DNA of 15,223 nucleotides from an uncultured Dysosmobacter sp. (GCA_934636905.1 CAKUBJ010000039.1:1-15223); one strand, 5' to 3'; numbered from the stretch's first letter, positions 1 to 6,837 are shown. Notes: generated from the letters alone by a model not told the origin. A program made the numbers and translations.

Positions 1-72
1 GCGCCTGCGGGCGCAGTCCCGCGCACACCCTTCCTTACCGCCGCGGAAAACTCACCACTTTATCGACAGTCT

Positions 73-107
73 CAGGGAGGGCGTACCGACGGTACGCCCT
101 CCCTGTG
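73..107 (+). terminator. Perfect 15-bp hairpin, likely terminator of a plus-strand gene left of the window
   Basis: Positions 73-87 and 91-105 are perfect reverse complements with a 3-nt loop (GAC). A moderately U-rich stretch (TGTTTCT) follows on the plus strand. An outer 8-bp pairing, TTTATCGA (59-66) with TCGATAAA (114-121), encloses it. It lies just beyond the minus-strand terminator of the UxaA operon, as expected between two convergent genes. The partner gene is outside the window, so the direction is inferred. Confidence 0.5.
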
Positions 108-118
108 TTTCTATCGAT

Positions 119-153
119 AAAAAGCACCGGCGCAGCCATTTGGCTGCGCCGGT
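119..153 (-). terminator. Intrinsic terminator of the UxaA/GntP/LarA-like operon
   Basis: ACCGGCGCAGCC (126-137) pairs with GGCTGCGCCGGT (142-153) in a 12-bp GC-rich stem with a 4-nt loop. On the minus strand the stem is followed directly by GCTTTTTATC. It sits about 25 bases after the stop codon of the last gene of the operon, the classical position for a Rho-independent terminator. Confidence 0.9.
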
Positions 154-176
154 AACAACGATGAGGTTTTGAGAAA

Positions 177-1340
177 TCAGACGTAGTTGCAGACACGGGC
201 AATGGCCATTTCGGTAAAGCCCAGTGCCTCCGCTTTGGTTTGCTTGCCGCAGGCGGTGTCTACCACCATTTGCAGCAGTTCGCCGCCCAGATCATCCAGC
301 GTTTTGGTGCCGTAAATCAGGGGAGAGGCGTCCAGATCGATATTGTCCTCCATCTTGGCGAAGGTCAGCTTGTTGCCGGTGAGCTTGATGACAGGGACAA
401 TGGGGTTGCCGGTAGGAGTGCCCCGGCCGCTGGAGAATACCACAACCTGCGCACCGCCGGCTGCCATGGCCGCCACGGAGGAGGGGTCGTTGCCCGGGGT
501 GTCCATCACCACCAGACCCTGCTTGCTCTGCACCTGCTTGGCGTAGTCATAGACTGCGTTGACAGGGCTGTGTCCGCCCTTATGAATGCAGCCCAGAGAC
601 TTTTCCTCCAGTGTGGTGATGCCGCCGGCCTTGTTGCCCGGGGAGGGGTTGCCCTCCCGGACTTCCTCGCCCACCAGCCGCAGAGCGGCTTCATAGCGGT
701 GGACGATTTCAAAGATGCGGTTATGCACCTCAGGGGTGGCGGCGCGGCGGGCCAGAATATGCTCGGCGCCGATGAACTCCGTGGTTTCGGAGAGAATGGA
801 GGTGCCGCCTGCGGCCACAATCCGGTCACTCATCTCACCGATGACGGGGTTGGCGGCCAGACCGCTGGTGGGGTCGGAGCCGCCGCATTCCGTGCCTACG
901 ATCAGTTCGGAAATGGGGAACGCTTCCCTCTGGAGCATGGAGGCCTCAGCCACCATCTCCTTGGCGTAACGCACGGCCATGTCCACAGCCTTCAGCGTGC
1001 CGCCGGCCTCCTGAATGATGACCTGCTTGAGGGGCTTGTTGGTGCGCTCTTCAATGGCCTTGACCACCAGATCCATCTGGCAGTTTTCGCAGCCAAGGGA
1101 CACCACCACCGTGCCGTAGACGTTGGGATTGGCGGCATAGCCCGCCATCACGTCCATGGTCAGCTGCTGGTCAGGGGCCACCTGAGAGCAGCCCTGCTGG
1201 TTGTTGAAGGTAACGGCGCCGGTCACCTGCTGGGCAATGATGCGGGTGGTGTCGGAAGCACACACGCTGGCAGGCAGAATCAGCACATAATTGCGCACGC
1301 CCACGCGGCCGTCGGGACGCTTATAACCGTAAAAAGTCAT
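177..1340 (-). CDS. UxaA-family dehydratase, large (C-terminal) subunit
   Basis: 387 aa. The protein matches the large domain of the altronate/galactarate dehydratase family (UxaA/GarD), which also contains the large subunit of sulfolactate sulfo-lyase (SuyB). Family members eliminate water (or sulfite) from a 2-hydroxy acid using a metal centre. Visible motifs are GYKRPDGRVGVRNY (residues 5-18), Cys51 in QQGC, GCENC (83-87), ECGGSDPTSG (151-160), GCIHKGGHSP (250-259) and DTPGND (280-285). The Cys residues are plausible metal ligands. The start at 1340 is chosen because TAAGGAGGA lies 8 bases upstream, and the family begins at this GYKR block; a 33-residue upstream extension in frame is antisense-like and lacks a ribosome site. 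The small SAF subunit is encoded 13 bases upstream, and its stop codon is part of this gene's Shine-Dalgarno. Substrate is unknown: a sugar acid is favoured by the GntP and LarA-like neighbours, with sulfolactate as the alternative. Confidence 0.9.
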   Translation of the reverse strand: MTFYGYKRPDGRVGVRNYVLILPASVCASDTTRIIAQQVTGAVTFNNQQGCSQVAPDQQLTMDVMAGYAANPNVYGTVVVSLGCENCQMDLVVKAIEERTNKPLKQVIIQEAGGTLKAVDMAVRYAKEMVAEASMLQREAFPISELIVGTECGGSDPTSGLAANPVIGEMSDRIVAAGGTSILSETTEFIGAEHILARRAATPEVHNRIFEIVHRYEAALRLVGEEVREGNPSPGNKAGGITTLEEKSLGCIHKGGHSPVNAVYDYAKQVQSKQGLVVMDTPGNDPSSVAAMAAGGAQVVVFSSGRGTPTGNPIVPVIKLTGNKLTFAKMEDNIDLDASPLIYGTKTLDDLGGELLQMVVDTACGKQTKAEALGFTEMAIARVCNYV

Positions 1341-1353
1341 GGTCAGTTCCTCC

Positions 1354-1644
1354 TTATTCCTTTTCTTCCAGATTTTCCCGATGGCTTTCCACGTTATGGA
1401 CGTGAACGTGTTCACCGGCTCTGATGCTGCAGGAGGCAATGCCGATATGCTCGCCGTACTTCACCACAGGCGCACCCTTGGGAATGTCCCGGACAGCCAG
1501 CTTGTGATAAATGGTGATGTCCTCCAGCACAGGAAGAGAAACCTCTTTGCCCTCGCAGACGTAGGTGGCCGTTTCACCCTTGGCGATGGGCTCAATGGCG
1601 ACTGCCACATTGTCTCTGGGGTCAATAATCATTGCGTTACGCAT
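1354..1644 (-). CDS. UxaA-family dehydratase, small SAF-domain subunit
   Basis: 96 aa, matching the N-terminal SAF domain of UxaA-type dehydratases. In the single-chain enzymes this domain is fused to the large domain; here it is a separate gene, as in SuyA of sulfolactate sulfo-lyase. Typical features are the opening DNVAVAIEPIAKGE, then the block from IYHKLAVRDIPKG through VVKYGEHIGIAS to GEHVHVHNVES (about residues 45-86). The ATG at 1644 has AAAGGAG nine bases upstream. The gene lies between the GntP permease (32-base gap) and the large subunit (13-base gap), so the two subunits are almost certainly translated together. It probably helps close the active site over the substrate carboxylate; that role is known from the family and not shown here. 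Confidence 0.88.
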   Translation of the reverse strand: MRNAMIIDPRDNVAVAIEPIAKGETATYVCEGKEVSLPVLEDITIYHKLAVRDIPKGAPVVKYGEHIGIASCSIRAGEHVHVHNVESHRENLEEKE

Positions 1645-1676
1645 GGATCGTTACTCCTTTGAAAAGATGAGCAAAT

Positions 1677-3044
1677 TTACAGGGGGATAATCAGAGCGCC
1701 GATCAGAGCCAGCACAAAGATGCACACGGAGGAGATGAAGGAGCCCAGCGTGTAGGTCTTCAGACCGCCGGTCACGGTCAGGCCGGACATATTGGTAGCC
1801 ACCCAGAAGCCGGAGTCGTTGACATGGCCAATGGAGTTGCCGCCGGACAGGCAGGCCAGAGCGAGCCACACGGGATGGCAGCCGATGGCGGGAGCAATGG
1901 TAGCCATGATGCCCATGGAGGTCATGCCGGCCACGGTGCCGGAGCCCTGAGCCACACGGAAAATCAGGCCGATGAAATAGGCCAGGAACATGGCGGGGAT
2001 CACAGAGGTGGTGTTGGTGCCCAGCAGGCTTACGATGGCATTGCCGATACCGGTAGCGGTGATGACGGAGGAGAAGGAGCCGCCTGCACCGGTGATGAGC
2101 AGCACCACGCCGGCGCTCTTCAGAGCCTCACCGGCAGACTTTTCGAGGTTCTCGCGGCCAATGTAGGGCAGGCTCACCAGATAGGCGCCCAGAGTGCCCA
2201 GGGTCATGGCGACCAGCTTGTTGCCAAGGAAGCTGCAGATCAGGGGAGATTCGTCAAACATGGCGCTGCCCAGAGTGCCGAAGAGAATGCAGACCACGGG
2301 GATGACAACAGGCAGCAGAGCCATGGCAAAGGAGGGACGGGCCTTTGCATTGTTCTGGGCGGCGCGGGCAGCAACCAACTCATTGACAACGTTGGAACTG
2401 TGGTTGACGTCCTTTTCATCGTTCCAGATGCCGCGGTTGTGGATCTTGATGTAGATGAAATCGGAAACAATGACGGTGATGAAGCCGACAATCAGGCCCA
2501 CAATCATCATGATGCCCAGATCAAACTTGAAGATATCGGCGGCAGCCAGAGGATTGGGAGTGGGGGGAACCACGCAGTGAGCGGTGGTGGCGCCGATGGT
2601 CAGGCAGCCGGTAACGTAGCACATCTTCATGTCGATCTTGGCGGCAATGGTGATGCCGATGGGGATCAGGATGATGAAGGTCACGTCAAAGAACACGGGG
2701 ATGGACAGCACGAAGCCGGCCAGGCTCAGACCCCAGACGGAACGCTTTGCGGGGAAGGCGGAAACCAGCTTGTCGGCGATGATGTCGGCAGCGCCGCTGT
2801 CGCTCATCAGCTGACCCAGAATGGTGCCGAAGCCGACAGGCAGGCCGATGCTGGTCATCATGCTGCCGAAGCCGGAGGAGATGGTGTCCATGGTGGTCGT
2901 CAGGTCGAGGCCGCCGGCAACGCCCATGAACAGGCTGGCCAGAACCATGCCGATAGAGGCGTTGAGCTTGAGGACGATGATGCAGAAGAGAATGATCGCG
3001 ATGGCGATCACCAGTGCTACAATCAGCATTGCAGGAGATACCAT
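1677..3044 (-). CDS. GntP-family organic (sugar) acid permease
   Basis: 455 aa, very hydrophobic, with about a dozen membrane segments from residue 6 to the C-terminus, the usual length for the gluconate:proton symporter family. Recognisable blocks are GAGGSFSSVITATGIGNAI (residues 319-337), VAQGSGTVAGMTS (364-376) and GGNSIGHVNDSGFWV (401-415), the GntP signature in its last third. It should import a hydroxy acid across the cytoplasmic membrane with protons. The ATG at 3044 is preceded on the minus strand by AAAGGA. It follows the LarA-like gene by 98 bases and precedes the dehydratase small subunit by 32, so it is part of the operon. Family members carry gluconate, idonate, fructuronate, glycerate or related acids; the sequence alone does not fix which. 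Confidence 0.92.
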   Translation of the reverse strand: MVSPAMLIVALVIAIAIILFCIIVLKLNASIGMVLASLFMGVAGGLDLTTTMDTISSGFGSMMTSIGLPVGFGTILGQLMSDSGAADIIADKLVSAFPAKRSVWGLSLAGFVLSIPVFFDVTFIILIPIGITIAAKIDMKMCYVTGCLTIGATTAHCVVPPTPNPLAAADIFKFDLGIMMIVGLIVGFITVIVSDFIYIKIHNRGIWNDEKDVNHSSNVVNELVAARAAQNNAKARPSFAMALLPVVIPVVCILFGTLGSAMFDESPLICSFLGNKLVAMTLGTLGAYLVSLPYIGRENLEKSAGEALKSAGVVLLITGAGGSFSSVITATGIGNAIVSLLGTNTTSVIPAMFLAYFIGLIFRVAQGSGTVAGMTSMGIMATIAPAIGCHPVWLALACLSGGNSIGHVNDSGFWVATNMSGLTVTGGLKTYTLGSFISSVCIFVLALIGALIIPL

Positions 3045-3142
3045 AGTCTTTTTTTCCTTTCTTTTCGCAGTTTGCTTTCTCTATTAAAATCAGAGTGACC
3101 GGAAGTCTGCCTGTCCGTGACAGCCACCGGATACTCGGATTT

Positions 3143-4426
3143 TCAGAACAGGTTGCCGTTTTCGTCAAAGGGCAGGTCGTAAGGTTCCGTGAGGATTTCA
3201 AAGTTGGGGTTGTTTTCCACCAGAGGCAGCATCCCCTCGGAAATCTCAATCACGCCGATATGGGCGGTGTTGGGAATGCGGATCATCTTCATATGGTCAT
3301 GATCCTCAGCCTCAGGGCAGCACATCAGCGCCAGCTGGATGGCTTCCCGGTCGTTGTCCATAATCATGGGGATCTTCATCAGATGCAGGAAGGTGTTGGT
3401 CACGCCGGTGGGATAGGTCATTTCCAGCTTCATCCGGTTGAACAGGCGGCGTGTGGTGACATCCGCCAGACCAACCCCCTGGGCGTTGCCGTGGGTTTCG
3501 TCGGTGATGTCCAGAATGACGCATTTTTCCGCCTGAATACCGCCGGAGCAGTACTGGGGAAGCACGAAGCGGCCGGACACGTTGGGATCCATGCCGTCGC
3601 CGGAGATGTTCTTGCCGATCTTGTCCACCACCAGCACGTCGCACTTTTCAAACAGCAGGTGGGCGATGGTCTTATAGGAGATCTCCTTGAGTTTGGGTTC
3701 TTCGGTGATAATCTCCTCGGGACTCAGACCCTTGATGAGATAGGTGTCATCATAGGCGTTTTCAATAATGGCGATGCCGCCCAGCACCGGAGCGTTTTCC
3801 ATGATGGTTCGGCCGTATTCCTCCACCAGTTCATGCATGATGGCAGGGCTTTGATGATGGATGCTCTCGGCGCCCTTCTGCTTGCCCAGGCCGATGGCCA
3901 TCATCTTCATCAGGCCGCTTTCATAGGGGCCGCGGAAGGAGGTGTGGGGCTTGATCCGGTTGAAGAGGATGATGCCGTCCGCTTCGGAGGCGTTCTTGTC
4001 CATGAATACCGGCTGATGGCGCACGCCGGAAATGCCGATCTGAACGGTTTCCATGGAGCTCTTCACAGGGCAGCCCATGGCCTCTTCGGTGATGCCGTAA
4101 TCCTTGAGGATCTGAAGCTGACCTTCGGCGGTGGCGCCGCCGTGGCTGCCCATGGCCGCCACAATGAACGGCTCGGCGCCCTTCGACTTGACAAAATCGA
4201 CGATGGTGCGGGCCATCAGGGCGTTGTGGTTGATGCCCCGGCTGCCGCAGGTAATGGCAATCTTCTGGCCAGGCTGAATTTTGCCGCCGATTTCGGGGCG
4301 ATCCAGTTCCCGGATAATGACACCGGGGATGTCACTTTCAGCAATGCAGGTCTTGTCAAAGTTCTGGCGAACCCTGACCATCTTCGGAATGGGGGTATCT
4401 TTGATAAGGTTGGTAATGGTTTCCAT
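3143..4426 (-). CDS. LarA/DUF2088-family nickel-dependent 2-hydroxy-acid racemase or epimerase
   Basis: 427 aa, a lactate-racemase-like (LarA, DUF2088) protein. LarA uses a nickel-pincer nucleotide tethered to a lysine to invert C2 of lactate; characterised relatives act on malate, other 2-hydroxy acids and D-gluconate. Visible candidates for the key residues are R63 (GSRG), H95 (GSHG), H161 (KPHTSFRG), K174 (GLMKMM) and H190. The H95-H161 distance (66) and K174-H190 distance (16) equal those I recall between H108-H174 and K184-H200 of the Thermoanaerobacterium enzyme, while H161-K174 is three residues longer. The ATG at 4426 has GAGGAG upstream. It sits 45 bases after the LacI-type regulator and is followed by GntP and the split dehydratase, so a sugar-acid C2 epimerase is more likely than a lactate racemase. 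The cofactor genes larB, larC and larE are not in the window. Confidence 0.82.
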   Translation of the reverse strand: METITNLIKDTPIPKMVRVRQNFDKTCIAESDIPGVIIRELDRPEIGGKIQPGQKIAITCGSRGINHNALMARTIVDFVKSKGAEPFIVAAMGSHGGATAEGQLQILKDYGITEEAMGCPVKSSMETVQIGISGVRHQPVFMDKNASEADGIILFNRIKPHTSFRGPYESGLMKMMAIGLGKQKGAESIHHQSPAIMHELVEEYGRTIMENAPVLGGIAIIENAYDDTYLIKGLSPEEIITEEPKLKEISYKTIAHLLFEKCDVLVVDKIGKNISGDGMDPNVSGRFVLPQYCSGGIQAEKCVILDITDETHGNAQGVGLADVTTRRLFNRMKLEMTYPTGVTNTFLHLMKIPMIMDNDREAIQLALMCCPEAEDHDHMKMIRIPNTAHIGVIEISEGMLPLVENNPNFEILTEPYDLPFDENGNLF

Positions 4427-4471
4427 GGCTTACTCCTCTCCTGCCGCAGGGCGGCTGTTTCTTTGTAAGAT

Positions 4472-5494
4472 TCAGCAGTTATACAGGTTTTTAATCTGAA
4501 TGCCGGTATCATAATAGGACAATGCAATGGGCTTGTCCTGAAAAATAGCGTCCGTAAGAAGCTGAATGGAGCAGTAACCCTGCGCATACGGCCCCTGATC
4601 GATCAGGAACTGAACGGTGCCTTCCCGAAGGAACGCTGTGTTGGAATCCGTTATATCGAAGCCGACGATTTTTACACGGCCGGACAGATTCGCATCGTCC
4701 ACTGCGCGGGCGGCACCGGCCAGACCTGCGCCGCTGACGAAAATACCGGTCAGCTGCGGAAGGACATCCAGCTTTTCCCGGGTCAGCCGGTAAACCGTGT
4801 CGCGGTTACCGCCGCCGTAAACAACAGGGGAGACGTCCACGGCGCTGTGCTGGCTGCGGAAATGGGCGAAAAAGCCCCGGATCCGTTCTTCACTGGAAAT
4901 ATGCAGGGGATCGACTCCCACGGAAAGCACACAACCCGCCGGAGGCATCAGCTGCTGCATCAGCGCTGCGGCGCAGAGGCCGCTCCGGTAAGAATCCTGT
5001 CCTACAAAACAGTCCCGCAGATCGGGCTCTATGTCCTCGTTATAGACAACGGTGGGGAGTTTCCCCTCCCGGACGGCGCGGAGCCGCCGGCTTACTTCCG
5101 GAGAGGCGATGCCCCGCAGGGCAAGTCCCTGCACACCGCTGGACAGCAGCCGATCCAGTGCCGCAAGATATTCTTCCGGGTTACCGGGAGAGGCAAATTC
5201 CAGCAGGGTTTCCACCCCGTGCTGCTGGGCATAGGCAATGCCGCTGTCAACGCCTTCCATCACCTGCTTCTGGAAATCCGGTTCACGGAAGGAAACCAGT
5301 ACGCCGATTTTGTGTTTCTTCCGGGAGAGGTAGAAGGCCCGCCCCAGTGCATTGGGCTGAAAATCCAGTTCCTCCATCACGGCGCGTACTTTTTCGGCGG
5401 TTTCCGGTTTTACCTGTCCCCGGTTGTGCAGAACCCGATCCACTGTTCCGCGGGATACGCCGGCTTTGGCGGCAATGGATTCAATGCTTGCCAT
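4472..5494 (-). CDS. LacI-family transcriptional regulator of the sugar-acid operon
   Basis: 340 aa, standard length for the family. Residues 2-24 are the LacI helix-turn-helix (SIESIAAKAGVSRGTVDRVL), followed by VKPETAEKVRAVMEELDFQPN and a linker to a periplasmic-binding-protein-like effector domain (about 63-340). The hinge after QPN (ALGRAFYLSRKKHKIGVL) is less typical than in LacI/PurR. The ATG at 5494 is preceded by AAGGAGGG; upstream in-frame sequence to 5575 lacks a ribosome site and lies within the leader. It is the first gene of the operon, 45 bases before the LarA-like gene, and no clear promoter separates it from the enzyme genes. It probably represses its own operon through palindromes near 5561-5580 and 5626-5639. 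The effector is presumably the imported acid or a pathway intermediate (inference). Confidence 0.92.
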   Translation of the reverse strand: MASIESIAAKAGVSRGTVDRVLHNRGQVKPETAEKVRAVMEELDFQPNALGRAFYLSRKKHKIGVLVSFREPDFQKQVMEGVDSGIAYAQQHGVETLLEFASPGNPEEYLAALDRLLSSGVQGLALRGIASPEVSRRLRAVREGKLPTVVYNEDIEPDLRDCFVGQDSYRSGLCAAALMQQLMPPAGCVLSVGVDPLHISSEERIRGFFAHFRSQHSAVDVSPVVYGGGNRDTVYRLTREKLDVLPQLTGIFVSGAGLAGAARAVDDANLSGRVKIVGFDITDSNTAFLREGTVQFLIDQGPYAQGYCSIQLLTDAIFQDKPIALSYYDTGIQIKNLYNC

Positions 5495-5560
5495 GCAAGC
5501 CCTCCTTTTGGAAAACAGAAGAATTTGTGCGCCGTGCACGTTCACGAAATGAATCAAAAA

Positions 5561-5580
5561 AGAAATGCGAAACAATTTCT
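5561..5580. promoter_or_regulatory. Candidate operator for the LacI-type regulator (downstream site)
   Basis: AGAAAT (5561-5566) and ATTTCT (5575-5580) are perfect inverted half-sites separated by 8 bases. They lie about 17-36 bases downstream of the predicted start of transcription and upstream of the regulator's ribosome site. A dyad here would suit a repressor roadblock. There is no binding evidence, and AT-rich dyads of this size can occur by chance. Confidence 0.35.
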
Positions 5581-5603
5581 ATGAGAACTTGATCGCAACA
5601 AAT

Positions 5604-5632
5604 AGTATAATTTCTAACAATGTAGTTTGCAA
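5604..5632 (-). promoter_or_regulatory. Sigma-A promoter of the lacI-like/larA-like/gntP/uxaA operon
   Basis: Read on the minus strand: -35 TTGCAA (5627-5632), 17-base spacer, -10 TATACT (5604-5609). Spacing is ideal and the -10 matches 5 of 6 consensus positions. It lies in the AT-rich segment about 110 bases upstream of the regulator's ATG, and it is the only convincing promoter I see for the five genes. Confidence 0.75.
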
Positions 5633-5639
5633 TTGTAAA
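5626..5639. promoter_or_regulatory. Candidate operator overlapping the -35 box
   Basis: TTTGCAATTGTAAA is a 14-base palindrome with one mismatched pair and a perfect CAATTG centre. It coincides with the -35 box of the operon promoter. Position and symmetry suit a LacI-family operator that blocks RNA polymerase, although it lacks the central CG common in many LacI-family sites. Confidence 0.4.
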
Positions 5640-5741
5640 TTTCGACAAAGAAAATGACCGCTCTTTGTGAAAAACGGAAAATAGCGGGATTCTTTTGAGG
5701 AAAATGCCTCTTTTGCAGGTGTTATGCCGAAAACCGACAGG
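5640..5741. other. Intergenic stretch with no recognised feature
   Basis: Between the LacI operon promoter and the downstream hairpins of ribU I see no credible gene or RNA. The base composition is more AT-rich than the neighbouring coding regions, and short frames across it lack ribosome sites. Confidence 0.6.
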
Positions 5742-5742
5742 C

Positions 5743-5781
5743 GGACAAAACAGGCAAACCCGGTAACCGGGAGGCTGCCTG
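5743..5781 (-). terminator. Second hairpin downstream of ribU, possible backup terminator
   Basis: CAGGCA (5751-5756) pairs with TGCCTG (5776-5781), enclosing CCCGG (5759-5763) and CCGGG (5767-5771). On the minus strand the stem is followed by TTTTGTCC. It lies 60 bases beyond the main ribU terminator in the same orientation. Confidence 0.5.
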
Positions 5782-5832
5782 CATGAAATCGAAAGGAAGC
5801 GGCAGCAGCGCACCGCACAGGACTTCCGGCAA

Positions 5833-5872
5833 GATGAAAAGCCGGTGCGGTTCCTGAGGGAATCGCACCGGC
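5833..5872 (-). terminator. Intrinsic terminator of ribU
   Basis: GCCGGTGCG (5841-5849) pairs with CGCACCGGC (5864-5872). The stem continues inward through one G-T pair and TTCC/GGAA, giving 14 pairs around a 4-nt loop. The minus strand then reads CTTTTCATC. A smaller 8-bp hairpin (5878-5885 with 5890-5897) lies between it and the ribU stop codon. Confidence 0.8.
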
Positions 5873-5897
5873 CTGAGGGCGGAAGATTACTTCCGCC

Positions 5898-6533
5898 TTA
5901 CTTGTGCAGCAGGGGGGAGAGAGGCTTATAAATCAGGAAGCACAGCGCCACGTCCAGCATCCCCTTGAAGAAGGTGAAGGGCATATTGAAGGTGACAAGG
6001 CACTCCAGCAGGCCGTTGGCAGAGGGGCGGATGGCCTGATACATCCCGATGATGGCGTCCAGCGGCAGATTGTAGCACACCACATAGGCGGGGTAGACCA
6101 CAAAGTAGTTCAGGGGCACGGACAGCACGGACATCAGCACCGCACCGATGACGGCGCCCATCAGGGCACCCTTCCGGGACTTGTTCCGCTGATAGATAAA
6201 CCCGGCAGAGAAGGCGAACACGCCGCCCATGATGAAGTTGAACACCTCGCCCACATAGGCGGAGGAGGTGCCATGGAGCACCAGAAACAGCAGGTTCTTC
6301 AGCAGGGCAACCGCCACGCCGTAGACAGGGCCGAGGGAAAAGGCCGCCAGCAGTTCCGGCAGGTCGGATACGTCCAGCTTTACAAAGGCGGGAATCAGCG
6401 CCGGGATGGGAAATTCGATGAACATCAGCAGGAAGGCCACGGCGGACAGCATGGCCGTCACCGTCAGTCTGTGGGTGCGGCTCCGGCTGGCCGCAGGGGA
6501 AGTGGAAAGGGCACTGGCATTGGGATTGGACAT
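5898..6533 (-). CDS. ribU: ECF transporter S component for riboflavin (RibU)
   Basis: 211 aa membrane protein with about six hydrophobic segments (roughly 25-50, 61-84, 95-114, 121-143, 152-168 and 180-203) and a polar Ser/Arg-rich N-terminus. It is the substrate-binding S component of an energy-coupling-factor transporter; the shared EcfA/A'/T module must be encoded elsewhere. Family features are FVKLDVSDLPELLAAFSLGP (residues 50-69), LLKNLL (77-82) and VGEVFNFIMGG (94-104). The FMN riboswitch directly upstream makes riboflavin the near-certain substrate. The ATG at 6533 is used because AAGGAG lies about ten bases upstream; longer frames run into the riboswitch. It is a single-gene transcription unit with its own promoter, riboswitch and terminator. 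Expression should fall when FMN is plentiful. Confidence 0.95.
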   Translation of the reverse strand: MSNPNASALSTSPAASRSRTHRLTVTAMLSAVAFLLMFIEFPIPALIPAFVKLDVSDLPELLAAFSLGPVYGVAVALLKNLLFLVLHGTSSAYVGEVFNFIMGGVFAFSAGFIYQRNKSRKGALMGAVIGAVLMSVLSVPLNYFVVYPAYVVCYNLPLDAIIGMYQAIRPSANGLLECLVTFNMPFTFFKGMLDVALCFLIYKPLSPLLHK

Positions 6534-6542
6534 AATAAAACA

Positions 6543-6625
6543 CTCCTTTTTCTGTTTGAAAACACCCTGGATGCTTTGACTTCTCCAAGGTGAACAAACG
6601 AAAAAGGAGCGCGCACAAAACGCGC
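6543..6625 (-). promoter_or_regulatory. Expression platform of the ribU FMN riboswitch
   Basis: On the minus strand a short GC hairpin (arms 6621-6625 and 6609-6613, GCGCG/CGCGC, 7-nt loop) is followed by CTCCTTTTTCG, which has a U5 tract. The same stretch, CTCCTTTTTC (6600-6609), is the perfect 10-nt complement of GAAAAAGGAG (6543-6552), which holds the ribU Shine-Dalgarno. The region could therefore act by transcription termination, by hiding the ribosome site, or both. The pairings are seen in the sequence; the mechanism is inferred. Confidence 0.6.
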
Positions 6626-6640
6626 GGCTTTCCCGCACTC

Positions 6641-6757
6641 ATCTTCTTCCATCCAGACTGTAACTGTTGGTCCCGGAGTTCCACCGGGTCAGCGGACGCC
6701 GAAGCGCCCGGTCGCGGACTTTACCGCCAGTGGGGAATTGCACCCCGCCCTGAAGAC
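6641..6757 (-). ncRNA. FMN riboswitch (RFN element)
   Basis: The minus strand carries the RFN landmarks in order: TCTTCAGGGCGGGGTG, AATTCCCCACTGGCGGTA, AAGTCCGCGA, a variable GC-rich arm, CTGACCCGGTG, AACTCCGGGACCAACAGT, ACAGTCTGGATGGAAGAAGA. The 5' TCTTC and 3' GAAGA close helix P1. It begins about 25 bases after the predicted transcription start and ends about 108 bases before the ribU ATG. FMN binding normally lowers expression of the downstream riboflavin gene. Confidence 0.97.
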
Positions 6758-6787
6758 AAAGATTCAGTTGTTTTCTTTCTATTGTAC

Positions 6788-6816
6788 AGTATACAACAGA
6801 AAAAATGAAAATGCAA
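6788..6816 (-). promoter_or_regulatory. Sigma-A promoter of ribU
   Basis: Minus strand: -35 TTGCAT (6811-6816), 17-base spacer, -10 TATACT (6788-6793). It places the transcript start near 6781, just ahead of the FMN riboswitch. The -10 and spacing are the same as in the promoter of the LacI-type operon. Confidence 0.75.
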
Positions 6817-6837
6817 CCCCTACTTTTGATTAATAAA

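Noticed and set aside
240..1424. Plus-strand frame opposite the UxaA large subunit, and similar ones at 1824-3098, 3095-4468 and 12756-14255
   Set aside because: All mirror well-recognised minus-strand genes, have His/Gly-rich translations with no family resemblance, and lack start signals.
1341..1439. 33-residue N-terminal extension of the UxaA large subunit
   Set aside because: The extension overlaps the small-subunit gene, has no ribosome site, and the strong TAAGGAGGA directly precedes the shorter start at the conserved domain.
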